A program made the position numbers and the translations under genes. From positions 496,001 to 560,000 of the forward strand of contig NZ_JALBYQ010000001.1 of the NCBI RefSeq assembly GCF_022678625.1: a stretch of DNA of 64,000 nt. Reading direction: 5' to 3'. This DNA is from Aliiroseovarius subalbicans. GTDB lineage: Bacteria; Pseudomonadota; Alphaproteobacteria; Rhodobacterales; Rhodobacteraceae. This document shows, in pieces, positions 18,051 to 25,979 of the stretch. Each line of letters opens with the position of its first letter. Within the stretch, counting starts at the first letter, position 1. The notes under the pieces were generated by a model that ran no database searches, was not told the origin of the DNA, and was given only the letters and a program-made list of their open reading frames with translations.

Positions 18051-19148
18051 ATGGATTTTACACTTGCTGACATCGCAGCCGCGCTGAACGCTGAGGTTCT
18101 GGGCGACGGCAGCTTGCCGATCACGGGTGCCGCCGAGCCGGGCGAGGCGGGACCAACCGATCTGGCCATGGCAATGGATGCAAAATACGCCGAAGCACTG
18201 TCCGACGGACAGGCGCGCGCGGCGTTGTTGTGGGACGGGGCTGATTGGCAGGCGCTGGGGCTTGAGGGTGCGATCACGCTGGCGCGTGGCAAGGCCGCGA
18301 TGCCGGCGATCACCCGGATGATGGACGCCGGGCCGGACCTGGCCCCGGGCATTCACCCCAGCGCGGTGATCGACCCCAGCGCCGCGATTGGCGACGGTGC
18401 CGCGATCGGCCCGTTCGTGGTGATCGGCCCGTCGGTGGTGATCGGCGCGCGGGCGCGGCTTTTGCCGCACAGTTCAGTCGGGCGCGGCAGCGTGATCGGC
18501 GATGACCTGACGTTGCATGCCGGCGCGCGCGTGACGCATGAGTGCCGCATCGGCCATCGGTTCATGGGGCATCCGAATTCCGTGGTGGGCGGCGACGGCT
18601 TTTCCTTCACCACAACCGAGACAAAAAGCGCGGTCGAAGCGCTGCGCGAGGACGTGAACGAGGGCGGCGAAGTTCAGGGCTCAGACCACTGGGCGCGGGT
18701 GCATTCGCTGGGTGGGGTCGAGATCGGCGATGATGTCGAGCTGGGATCCTGTTCAACCATCGACCGAGGCACGATCCGGGCCACGCGGATCGGGCGCGGC
18801 ACCAAGATCGACAACCAGGTTCAGATCGGCCACAACGTGCTGCTGGGCGAAGATTGCCTGGTTTGCGGCCAGGCCGGCGTGGCCGGATCGGCGCGGATCG
18901 GCAACCGCGTGGTGCTGGCGGGCCGGGTCGCGGTCAGCGACAATATCTTCATCGGCGATGACGTGATCGCCGGCGGCGGCGCGGGCATCATGACCAACGT
19001 GCCGGCCGGGCGCGCGGTTCTGGGCACGCCCGCGGTGAAGATGGACACGCAGCTCAAGATCAACCGCGAAATGCGGCGCTTGCCACGGCTGGCCGACACG
19101 ATCCGCGAGCTGCAGAAAGCAGTTTCAAAGCTGGGCGACAGCGACTAG
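18051..19148 (+). CDS. lpxD: UDP-3-O-(3-hydroxyacyl)glucosamine N-acyltransferase
   Basis: A 365-residue lipid A biosynthesis enzyme that adds the N-linked hydroxyacyl chain from ACP to UDP-3-O-acylglucosamine. The N-terminal uridine-binding domain covers about residues 1-100. It is followed by a left-handed beta helix of hexapeptide repeats (IHPSAVIDPSAAIGDGAAIG and on) and the catalytic His in IGHNVLLG. The C-terminal helix (REMRRLPRLADTIRELQK) binds ACP. Here lpxD is followed by an ACP and a ketoacyl synthase, not by the fabZ-lpxA genes of the classical cluster. Confidence 0.97.
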   Translation: MDFTLADIAAALNAEVLGDGSLPITGAAEPGEAGPTDLAMAMDAKYAEALSDGQARAALLWDGADWQALGLEGAITLARGKAAMPAITRMMDAGPDLAPGIHPSAVIDPSAAIGDGAAIGPFVVIGPSVVIGARARLLPHSSVGRGSVIGDDLTLHAGARVTHECRIGHRFMGHPNSVVGGDGFSFTTTETKSAVEALREDVNEGGEVQGSDHWARVHSLGGVEIGDDVELGSCSTIDRGTIRATRIGRGTKIDNQVQIGHNVLLGEDCLVCGQAGVAGSARIGNRVVLAGRVAVSDNIFIGDDVIAGGGAGIMTNVPAGRAVLGTPAVKMDTQLKINREMRRLPRLADTIRELQKAVSKLGDSD

Positions 19149-19184
19149 GTTCGCGCCAGTCTCAGGACAGACATGGGGGACCTC

Positions 19185-19451
19185 ATGGCCAAGGATATCA
19201 AGACCCGCGTGATTACCATCATCGCCGAACAGGCGGTGGTTGAGCCCGGTGACGTGTCGCCGGAGCAGTCATTGGAAGATCTGGGCATCGACAGCATGGG
19301 TCTGGTCGAAGCGATCTTCGCGATCGAGGAAACCTTCGATGTGTCGGTGCCGTTCAACGCCAACGAACCCACGGACGGCGATTTCGACATCTCCTCGGTG
19401 GCGGCGATCATCAAGGCGGTCGAGGGGCTGGTGGCCGAGCAGCACGCATGA
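19185..19451 (+). CDS. Acyl carrier protein (specialised)
   Basis: An 88-residue acyl carrier protein. The 4'-phosphopantetheine site is LGIDSMGL with Ser37. The sequence is not the housekeeping AcpP: the helix after the site (VEAIFAIEETFDVSVPF) and the tail NEPTDGDFDISSV resemble accessory ACPs used in lipid A or special fatty acid synthesis. The start at 19185 has GGGGGA about 6 nt upstream; a start 4 codons earlier contains that box. Its stop overlaps the start of the synthase gene by 4 bp (ATGA), so the two are translationally coupled. Confidence 0.9.
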   Translation: MAKDIKTRVITIIAEQAVVEPGDVSPEQSLEDLGIDSMGLVEAIFAIEETFDVSVPFNANEPTDGDFDISSVAAIIKAVEGLVAEQHA

Positions 19452-20656
19452 GGCGGGTGGTCATCACCGGGCAGGGGACGATCAACGCCCTGGGCAGCAA
19501 CGTGCCCGAAACGCTTGAGGCGATGCGCGAAGGACGCTGCGGTATCGGCCCGTTGGAGTTTCAGGACGTCGAGCGCCTGTCGATCCGCATTGGCGGTCAG
19601 ATCAAGAATTACGATCCCGAAGCGGCATTCAACCGACAACAGATCGCGCTGTTTGACCGCTTCACCCAATTCACCCTGCTGGCGGCGCGCGAGGCGATCG
19701 GGCAGGCGGGGCTGAGCTTTTCCGGCGATCTGGCGGCGCGGGCCGGGGTGGTTCTGGGCACCTCGGGCGGGGGTATGAACACGCTCGATGAAAACTACCG
19801 CTCGGTCTATGAGGACGGCAAGAACCGGGTGCATCCCTTTGTTGTGCCCAAGCTGATGAACAACGCGGCCGCCAGCCATGTGTCGATGGAATGGAACCTC
19901 AAGGGACCGTCTTTCACCGTGGCGACCGCCTGCGCCAGTTCCAACCACGCGATGGGCCAGGCGATGCAGATGATCCGCAGCGGCATGGCCGATGTGATGG
20001 TCACGGGCGGGTCCGAGGCGATGCTGTGTTTCGGCGGCATCAAAGCCTGGGAAGGGCTGCGCGTTATGTCCAGGGACGCCTGCCGCCCGTTTTCCGCCAA
20101 CCGCAACGGCATGGTTCAGGGCGAAGGGGCGGCGGTCTTCGTGTTCGAGGAATACGAACACGCCCGCGCCCGTGGCGCCGATATCCTGGCCGAAGTGGCG
20201 GGGTTTGCGATGACCTCGGACGCTTCCGACATCGTGATGCCGTCAAAACAGGGCGCCGCGCGTGCCATCACCGGCGCGATGCAAGACGCCAGGCTGGCGC
20301 CCGAGGACGTGGGATATATCAACGCGCATGGCACCGGCACGGCGGCGAATGACAAGACTGAATGCGCGGCGGTGGCGGATGCGTTCGGATCGCATGCAGA
20401 TGCACTGATGATCTCGTCAACCAAGTCGATGCATGGTCACCTGATCGGCGGCACCGGGGCGGTGGAGCTTCTGGCCTGCATCATGGCGCTGCGTGAGGGC
20501 GTGATTGCGCCCACCATCGGGTATGAAGAGCCGGACCCGGAATGCGCGCTGGACGTGGTGCCGAACGTGGCGCGTTCAGCCAAGGTCAGCGCGGTCCTGT
20601 CCAATGCCTTTGCCTTTGGCGGGCTGAACGCGGTCTTGGCGTTGAAAGAGGCCTGA
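19448..20656 (+). CDS. Beta-ketoacyl-ACP synthase II-like (FabF family)
   Basis: A 402-residue condensing enzyme with the complete Cys-His-His triad: TACASS (Cys162), NAHGTGT (His294) and KSMHGH (His331). It extends acyl-ACP with malonyl-ACP. Because it overlaps the adjoining ACP gene and follows lpxD, it probably elongates the acyl chain that this ACP carries, perhaps for lipid A or another envelope lipid; this is inference from position. It is unlikely to be the primary FabF. A strong terminator follows immediately. Confidence 0.93.
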   Translation: MRRVVITGQGTINALGSNVPETLEAMREGRCGIGPLEFQDVERLSIRIGGQIKNYDPEAAFNRQQIALFDRFTQFTLLAAREAIGQAGLSFSGDLAARAGVVLGTSGGGMNTLDENYRSVYEDGKNRVHPFVVPKLMNNAAASHVSMEWNLKGPSFTVATACASSNHAMGQAMQMIRSGMADVMVTGGSEAMLCFGGIKAWEGLRVMSRDACRPFSANRNGMVQGEGAAVFVFEEYEHARARGADILAEVAGFAMTSDASDIVMPSKQGAARAITGAMQDARLAPEDVGYINAHGTGTAANDKTECAAVADAFGSHADALMISSTKSMHGHLIGGTGAVELLACIMALREGVIAPTIGYEEPDPECALDVVPNVARSAKVSAVLSNAFAFGGLNAVLALKEA

Positions 20657-20668
20657 GTGTCAGCCACG

Positions 20669-20703
20669 AAAAAGCCGCCCGGCGCGCCGGGCGGCTTTTT
20701 TTC
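20669..20703. terminator. Strong bidirectional terminator between the ketoacyl synthase and ialB genes
   Basis: AAAAAGCCGCCCGGC / GCCGGGCGGCTTTTT forms an essentially perfect stem of about 15 bp, with T runs on both strands. It lies between convergent genes. Confidence 0.92.
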
Positions 20704-20717
20704 ATCTGACGGTAGGA

Positions 20718-21353
20718 TCAGTTGGCCGGGACCAGCGAGTCGTATGCGGCGGTGAAGCCCGACAGCGAGACCGGAAGTTCGACCTTCTGATCGGGCGCTG
20801 CGGCTGGCACGATGGTGGCTTTCGCCACAACTCCGGCCTTGAAACTGGCGATTTCGGCCCCGGTGAAACCGATCTGCGCAATGCAGCCCAGCTGGGCACA
20901 GAAGCGGAACTCATAGCGCCGCGACTGACCGCCATCCACGGCGATGGTCAGCTGTTGCGTCAACAGGGTTTCCAGCGGCACGACCACGGTCGCCCCGGCG
21001 GCGGCCTGTCCACCGTCGGGCAGGCGCAGCATCGAGATCTCGGCAACCGGATTGTCGTTCTGATCCTTCAGAAGCTGGTAAATTTGGCAGGGGTCGTCGC
21101 CATTGGGATTGTGGGCGCATTTACGCTCCCAGTCCCCGAAAACTTCGTCGACATAGGTCTGACCCGGCTGCCGTTCGGTCGTGGTGTCGGTGCCCATGTC
21201 AAGCGCCGGGGCGGCTGGGGCCGCGTCGGTCGCCGTGTCTGTAGCGGGCTCTTCCGTGGTCGCGCCATCGGTGGCGGTCTCTTGTGCGAATGCGGTGCCA
21301 GCCAGGGTCATGGCGGTCGCAAAGGTCAACGTTTTCAGCAGCTCAGCCTTCAT
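20718..21353 (-). CDS. Invasion-associated locus B (IalB) family protein
   Basis: A 211-residue exported protein. The signal peptide ends at GTAFA-QE (about residue 23). A low-complexity Thr/Ala/Asp/Glu linker follows to about residue 62, then the IalB domain (FGDWERKCAHN...DPCQIYQLL...ISMLRLP...RFCAQLGCIAQIGF) with four conserved Cys. IalB was named in Bartonella, but the family is widespread in free-living alphaproteobacteria, where it is a periplasmic protein of unknown function. The ATG at 21353 has an AGGGAT box. Confidence 0.88.
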   Translation of the reverse strand: MKAELLKTLTFATAMTLAGTAFAQETATDGATTEEPATDTATDAAPAAPALDMGTDTTTERQPGQTYVDEVFGDWERKCAHNPNGDDPCQIYQLLKDQNDNPVAEISMLRLPDGGQAAAGATVVVPLETLLTQQLTIAVDGGQSRRYEFRFCAQLGCIAQIGFTGAEIASFKAGVVAKATIVPAAAPDQKVELPVSLSGFTAAYDSLVPAN

Positions 21354-21499
21354 TTGAGATCCCTATCCCTTGTCTCAATACTATCGCTGCTGCTTACCAC
21401 GCTGTCGGGAGAGAGTCAGGGGGGGATTTCCGACAAGCGGGGAAATTCGCCACTGCTGGTTTACGGTGGTTACTGGTGGGCCGCCCGGGGCTGGGACAA

Positions 21500-21534
21500 A
21501 AAGAAAAGGGCCTGCAAACGAGGCCCTTTTCCTT
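21500..21534. terminator. Orphan intrinsic terminator hairpin
   Basis: AAAAGGGCCT (21504-21513) pairs perfectly with AGGCCCTTTT (21521-21530), with T-rich flanks on both strands. On the plus strand no gene ends in the 800 bp before it. On the minus strand it lies upstream of ialB and could end a transcript arriving from the right. Confidence 0.75.
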
Positions 21535-21635
21535 GATTTTTTTGCTCCCTGCCGGACTGGCCGGCTTATTTATGGTCGAACGCTATGACGTTTGGTCGCA
21601 GGGGTCAACAGGGCAAACCCCTTGAATTTGCATGT

Positions 21636-21667
21636 TTTTGAAAAAATGCCGCGCCCACAGGCGCGGC
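21636..21667 (-). terminator. Strong minus-strand terminator, no gene upstream
   Basis: GCCGCGCC (21648-21655) pairs with GGCGCGGC (21660-21667), loop of 4 nt, followed on the minus strand by ATTTTTTC. The plus-strand side has no T run, so it works on the minus strand only. Confidence 0.8.
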
Positions 21668-21716
21668 CAGTCTGACAGGGAGGAAGTCATCCGGACGTAA
21701 GAGGACATGCGCCCGA
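21640..21716 (-). ncRNA. Candidate trans-acting small RNA with CU-rich loops (5' end not defined)
   Basis: Read on the minus strand there are three consecutive hairpins. The first is ATGT-CCTCTT-ACGT (21695-21708) with a flanking CGG/CCG pair. The second is TGAC-TTCCTCCCT-GTCA (21673-21689). The third is a GCCGCGCC/GGCGCGGC terminator followed by TTTTTT. Single-stranded C/U-rich loops that can pair with Shine-Dalgarno sequences, followed by a terminator, are the layout of several known alphaproteobacterial sRNAs. No promoter could be assigned, so the upstream end is unknown. The third hairpin is certain; the RNA itself is inference. Confidence 0.45.
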
Positions 21717-21794
21717 ATGAATTCACTATGGTGCAAAAGAGTTAAAAATGTATGTTCATCCGCGAATGAGTATTTCGGGGTAGGGAGCGCTGGC

Positions 21795-23336
21795 ATGGAC
21801 GGGCATATTTTCATTGGTGGTGGCGGCGACGACTATGCGGTCAAGCAAGGGCTTTTGCTGAAATACGCCAATCGCCACGGTCTGATCGCGGGCGCCACCG
21901 GCACCGGCAAAACCGTGACGCTTCAAATCCTGGCCGAGGGCTTTGCCGCCCAGGGCGTGCCGGTGTTTCTGTCGGACGTAAAGGGCGACCTGTCCGGGTT
22001 GGCGGCGGCAGGGTCGGCAGATTTCAAACTGCATGATGCCTTCATGTCGCGTGCCGAAACGATCGGTTTTGACGATTATGCCTATGACACCTTCCCGGTC
22101 ACCTTTTGGGACCTTTACGGTGATCAGGGCCACCCGATCCGCACAACGGTCAGTGAAATGGGGCCGCTTTTACTGGCCCGTCTGCTGGAACTAACGGATG
22201 CGCAAGAGGGCGTGCTGAACATCGCCTTCCGGGTCTCGGACGAAGAAGGTCTGCCGCTTCTGGACCTGAAGGATCTGCAATCGCTTCTGGTCTGGGTCGG
22301 GCAGAACGCCAAGGACCTTTCCCTGCGCTATGGCAACGTCTCGACCAGCTCGGTCGGCGCAATCCAGCGCGCGCTTTTGGTTCTGGAAAATCAGGGCGGG
22401 CACAACCTGTTCGGTGAACCGGCGCTGGAGCTGTCGGACATCATGCGCACCGACACCGACGGGCGCGGGCGCATTTCCATTCTGGCCGCTGACAAGCTGA
22501 TGGGCGCGCCGCGGCTTTATGCGACCTTCCTTCTGTGGCTCTTGTCGGAATTGTTCGAGGAATTGCCTGAGGTGGGCGACCCGGACAAGCCCAAGCTGGT
22601 GTTTTTCTTCGACGAAGCACACCTGTTGTTCGACGACGCCCCCAAGGCGCTGGTCGACAAGGTGGAGCAAGTCGCACGGTTGATCCGGTCCAAGGGCGTC
22701 GGGGTCTATTTTTGCACCCAGAACCCGGCGGACGTGCCCGAGGATATATTGGGCCAGTTGGGCAATCGGGTGCAGCACGCCCTGCGCGCCTTCACCGCGA
22801 AGGACCGCAAGGAATTGCGCCAAGCCGCCGAAACCTACCGCGACAACCCGCGGTTTGTGACTGAGGATGCGATCCGTGAGGTTGGCGTGGGCGAGGCCGT
22901 GACCTCGATGCTGGAACGCAAGGGCGCGCCGGGGGTGGTGGAACGCACCCTGATCCGCCCGCCGTCGTCCCAGCTGGGCCCGATCGACCCGAAAGAGCGC
23001 CAGGCGCTGATCAACGCGTCGCCGATTGCGGGCAAGTATGAAACGCTGAAGGACCGCGAAAGCGCATATGAGGTGTTGACCAAGCGCGCCTCGGACGCAG
23101 CGCGCGAGGCGGAAAAGGCCGAACAGGCCGAGGAAGAGGCCGAGATGGCCGAGCGCGAGTATCGCGCCGGGCGGCGGTATTCCGGGGAACGGGTGGGGCG
23201 CTCGACCTCGAAACGCACACGCAAGACCGAAAGCTTTGGTGAGGCGATGACAAAAGTCGTGGTGAAAGAGCTGAAGGGCGTTACCGGACGGCGTATCGTG
23301 CGCGGTATTTTCGGCACGCTCTTCAAGGGTCGCTGA
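21795..23336 (+). CDS. HerA-like ATPase, DUF853 family
   Basis: A 513-residue P-loop ATPase of the HerA/FtsK superfamily. The Walker A motif is GATGTGKT (residues 33-40), Walker B is [11 protein letters not shown] and a later CTQNPADVP matches the sensor region. The C-terminal third is charged, with an Ala/Glu coiled-coil stretch ([20 protein letters not shown]) and a basic tail. HerA helicases act in DNA-end processing; this DUF853 group is common but uncharacterised, and no NurA partner is nearby. The ATG at 21795 gives the family N-terminus [14 protein letters not shown]. The gene stands alone. Confidence 0.88.
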   Translation: MDGHIFIGGGGDDYAVKQGLLLKYANRHGLIAGATGTGKTVTLQILAEGFAAQGVPVFLSDVKGDLSGLAAAGSADFKLHDAFMSRAETIGFDDYAYDTFPVTFWDLYGDQGHPIRTTVSEMGPLLLARLLELTDAQEGVLNIAFRVSDEEGLPLLDLKDLQSLLVWVGQNAKDLSLRYGNVSTSSVGAIQRALLVLENQGGHNLFGEPALELSDIMRTDTDGRGRISILAADKLMGAPRLYATFLLWLLSELFEELPEVGDPDKPKLVFFFDEAHLLFDDAPKALVDKVEQVARLIRSKGVGVYFCTQNPADVPEDILGQLGNRVQHALRAFTAKDRKELRQAAETYRDNPRFVTEDAIREVGVGEAVTSMLERKGAPGVVERTLIRPPSSQLGPIDPKERQALINASPIAGKYETLKDRESAYEVLTKRASDAAREAEKAEQAEEEAEMAEREYRAGRRYSGERVGRSTSKRTRKTESFGEAMTKVVVKELKGVTGRRIVRGIFGTLFKGR

Positions 23337-23532
23337 CGCGCGAGACCCGCTTTACTTTGTTCGGATTGTCGCTCCTGTGTGGTCGGTCCATGCACTCCCA
23401 TTGAATTGTTCCGGCATGGGTGACAATGACATGAAAATGACGCGCCAAGCACTTGAAAAAGCTTGATTATGAAAACCGATTTCCTGACACAGGAGGGGTG
23501 AACCTGGTTAATCTCGTATGATGGAGCGTGTC

Positions 23533-23802
23533 ATGACCCCGAAAACAATCCTGTCCCTCACCGCAGTCTTGGCGCTGTCGGCCTGCATGTCTGGCTCGGA
23601 CGGCTGGAACGTCGTCGAAACCCGCCCGTTCATCCATGATTACAGCGATTTTTCGTTGCCGCCGGGCGATGTAGGCGCGGACAATGGTGCGGCAGAACGC
23701 CCGCTGGTCACCTATGTGAACACCTATACCTGCCCGACGGATGTGCATCAGGATCACGCGGTGCCCGCGTCGCAGCCGGGCTGCCCTGCACCCGCGCTCT
23801 GA
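23533..23802 (+). CDS. Small predicted lipoprotein, unknown function
   Basis: An 89-residue protein with a signal peptide and lipobox LSAC (Cys about residue 18), so it should be lipid-anchored. The mature part is acidic to neutral and contains four Cys (including the lipid Cys), ending in CPTDVHQDHAVPASQPGCP. I do not recognise a family. The start chosen has a GGAG box 6 nt upstream; the ATG five codons earlier overlaps that box. It ends 10 bp before the convergent CorC-type gene, with no terminator visible. Confidence 0.65.
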   Translation: MTPKTILSLTAVLALSACMSGSDGWNVVETRPFIHDYSDFSLPPGDVGADNGAAERPLVTYVNTYTCPTDVHQDHAVPASQPGCPAPAL

Positions 23803-23812
23803 GCTGGAAGGT

Positions 23813-25114
23813 TTACAGCGGACGGATTTTCAGTTCGGCAATCCTGTTGTCGATTCGCCGGGTCACCTCGAACCGGAAGCCGTGGAACGAAAAGACCTGG
23901 CCTTCTGACGGGATCATCTGTGCTTCGTGGATAACAAGCCCGGCGATCGTGTTCGCCTCTTCATCAGGTAAGGCCCAGTCGGTGGCGCGGTTCAGATCGC
24001 GGATCGTCATCGTCCCATCAACGGTATAGGAGCCATCCTCGGTGCGGATCACCTCGGCCTCGGCGGAGGTGTCGAACTCATCGGTGATTTCGCCCACGAT
24101 CTCTTCCAGGATGTCCTCAAGCGTGATCAGCCCTTCGAGCGACCCGTATTCGTCCACCACCAGGGCGAAATGCGTATGTCGGCGCAGGAACTGCCGCATC
24201 TGGTCGTCCAGCGTGGTGGTTTCGGGAATGAAATAGGGCTCCATCGCCACGCCCAACACGTCAAATTCGTCCAGCGAAACGCCCTGTGACTGCGCGGCAT
24301 ACATCGCGCGGCTCAGGTCCTTTGCGTGGATCACGCCGATGATGTTTTCGGGCTCATCGCGAAACACCGGCAGGCGGGTATAGGGCGAGGCCAGCGAGCG
24401 TTCCAGCACCTCAAGCGCCGGCAATGAGGCGTCGATCATCTCGATCTGGCTTCGGTGCAGCATGATCTCCTCGACCACCCGGTCGCCCAGGTCCAAGGCG
24501 CCAAGCAGGCGGTCACGGTCTTCCTTTTCCACCGCGCCTTCGCTGTGGCCCAGGGTGATCGCGCCCATGATTTCCTCGCGCACCGCATGGATGTGGCTGT
24601 CGGGGTCAATCTCGATCCCGAACAGCCGCAGAACCACCCGGGTAAACGCGCGAACGGCCAGCACGAAGGGCGAAAAGACCAGGATCACGACACGGATCAC
24701 CCCCGACACGCCCGCGGCAGCGGTTTCGGGGCGGGTGATCGCATAAGTCTTGGGCAGCACCTCGGCAAAAACCAGCACCAGCAGCGTCATGACCAGCGTG
24801 GCCAGCGCTACGCCGCTGTCGCCAAACAGCCGGGTGAACAGGGCGGTTGCCAGTGAGGCTGCGAGGATATTCACCAGGTTGTTGCCCAGCAGGACCGAGC
24901 CGATCAGGCGTTCGTTATCCTCGGTGATGTTCAGCGCGCGCTGTGCACCCACGTCGCCCCGGTCGGCCTTTGAGCGCAACTTGCCGCGTGACGCGGCCGT
25001 CAGGGCGGTTTCCGAACCGGAGAAAAAGGCGGACAGGACAAGAAGGGCGAGGATCGAGGCGACGCTGATCCAGAATCCGGTGTCCAAAAGGCTTGGGTCG
25101 ATGGTCATATGCAT
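23813..25114 (-). CDS. CNNM/CorC-HlyC family transporter (hemolysin-like)
   Basis: A 433-residue protein with an N-terminal DUF21/CNNM transmembrane domain of about four helices (starting ISVASILALLVLSAFFSGSETAL), two CBS domains (RSQIEMIDAS..., PYFIPETTTLDDQMRQFL...) and a CorC_HlyC cytosolic domain (YTVDGTMTIRDLNRATDW). The family exports divalent cations, chiefly Mg2+. Start ambiguity is two codons. It converges with the small lipoprotein gene and faces the metallophosphatase gene across 64 bp. Confidence 0.92.
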   Translation of the reverse strand: MHMTIDPSLLDTGFWISVASILALLVLSAFFSGSETALTAASRGKLRSKADRGDVGAQRALNITEDNERLIGSVLLGNNLVNILAASLATALFTRLFGDSGVALATLVMTLLVLVFAEVLPKTYAITRPETAAAGVSGVIRVVILVFSPFVLAVRAFTRVVLRLFGIEIDPDSHIHAVREEIMGAITLGHSEGAVEKEDRDRLLGALDLGDRVVEEIMLHRSQIEMIDASLPALEVLERSLASPYTRLPVFRDEPENIIGVIHAKDLSRAMYAAQSQGVSLDEFDVLGVAMEPYFIPETTTLDDQMRQFLRRHTHFALVVDEYGSLEGLITLEDILEEIVGEITDEFDTSAEAEVIRTEDGSYTVDGTMTIRDLNRATDWALPDEEANTIAGLVIHEAQMIPSEGQVFSFHGFRFEVTRRIDNRIAELKIRPL

Positions 25115-25178
25115 TGTCTTTCGCTGGCTTGCCTTGTCTTATGGGGCGCGCGGGGGGCGCTTTCAAGGGAGGTCACAG

Positions 25179-25979
25179 GTGAAGATTGCGGATCTGGGCA
25201 CGTTGACGGGCGAGGTTTTGTGCTTTGGCGGCCCATTGTCGAACCTTCAGGCGCTTCAGGCGCTGGTGGGTGAAGCCAGCCGACGGGGCGTTCCGTCCAG
25301 CAATCTGATCTGCACCGGTGACGTTGTCGGCTATGGCGCCGATCCGGTGGCTTGCGTGGCGCTGGTGCGCCAGCTGGGCTGCGTCGTGGTGGCAGGCAAT
25401 GTCGAACGGCAGCTGGCCAGCGGCGCCGGCGATTGCGGTTGCGGCTTTGCCCCGGGGTCGACCTGCGACCGCCTGTCTGCGGGCTGGTATGGCCATGCCG
25501 ACTCGCGGGTTGCGCCACTGGCGCGTGACTGGATGGAGGATTTGCCGGACATGGCTGTGTTCGCCTACGAAGGGCGGCGCCACGCGGTGGTGCACGGCGG
25601 GTTGACGGATATCTCCCGGTTTCTCTGGCCCAGCTCGCCGGATACGGATTTCGCGCTGGAACTGGCCGCAATCGAGGCCGCAGCGGGGCCGGTCGATGCG
25701 GTCATTGCCGGGCACTCGGGCCTGGCGTTTGAGCGCGTGGTGAACGGCGTGCACTGGATCAACGCAGGCGTGATCGGCCTGCCGTCGCATGATGGCCGCC
25801 GCCAGACCCGCTTTGCCACGCTGGACCCGGACGGCGCGCGGCTGCACCGGTTGACCTATGACGTGACGGGCGCGGTGGCGGCGATGCGGGGCGCGGGGCT
25901 GACGCAGGGCTATGACACCGCGATGGAAACCGGGATGTGGCCCAGCGAAGACGTCCTGCCGCACGAGTTGCGGGGATGA
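25179..25979 (+). CDS. Calcineurin-like metallophosphatase family protein, degenerate motif I
   Basis: A 266-residue protein beginning with GTG, which has a strong GGGAGGT box 5-6 nt upstream. It resembles bacterial YfcE/PrpE-like phosphoesterases: GDVVGYGADP (Asp48), GNVE (Asn74) and a late AGHSG with a downstream HWINAG. Motif I, normally D-x-H-G-N, reads GGPLSN at residues 17-22, so the first metal ligands Asp and His are missing, and GNH[DE] has become GNVE. Catalysis by the usual two-metal mechanism is doubtful. The insertion DCGCGFAPGSTC is Cys-rich. It overlaps the downstream MmgE/PrpD gene by 4 bp (ATGA). Confidence 0.72.
   Translation: MKIADLGTLTGEVLCFGGPLSNLQALQALVGEASRRGVPSSNLICTGDVVGYGADPVACVALVRQLGCVVVAGNVERQLASGAGDCGCGFAPGSTCDRLSAGWYGHADSRVAPLARDWMEDLPDMAVFAYEGRRHAVVHGGLTDISRFLWPSSPDTDFALELAAIEAAAGPVDAVIAGHSGLAFERVVNGVHWINAGVIGLPSHDGRRQTRFATLDPDGARLHRLTYDVTGAVAAMRGAGLTQGYDTAMETGMWPSEDVLPHELRG

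Larger units (their letters stand above)
21354..21794. other. 441-bp intergenic region with two orphan terminators
   Basis: The gap between the divergent ialB and HerA-like genes has no convincing protein gene. It holds a bidirectional-looking hairpin at 21500-21534 and a minus-strand terminator at 21636-21667. No annotated gene accounts for either, so one or two small RNAs are likely. A 12-codon mini-ORF with an AGAGG box (21707-21745, plus strand) upstream of the HerA-like gene could also be a leader peptide. Confidence 0.6.

Noticed and set aside
16968-18470. 500-codon open frame on the minus strand across the L,D-transpeptidase and lpxD genes
   Set aside because: It spans two unrelated conserved genes on the other strand and has no domain.
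21605-21814. 69-codon minus-strand ORF through the 21.65 kb terminator
   Set aside because: It contains a strong terminator hairpin and no conserved feature; the RNA interpretation fits better.
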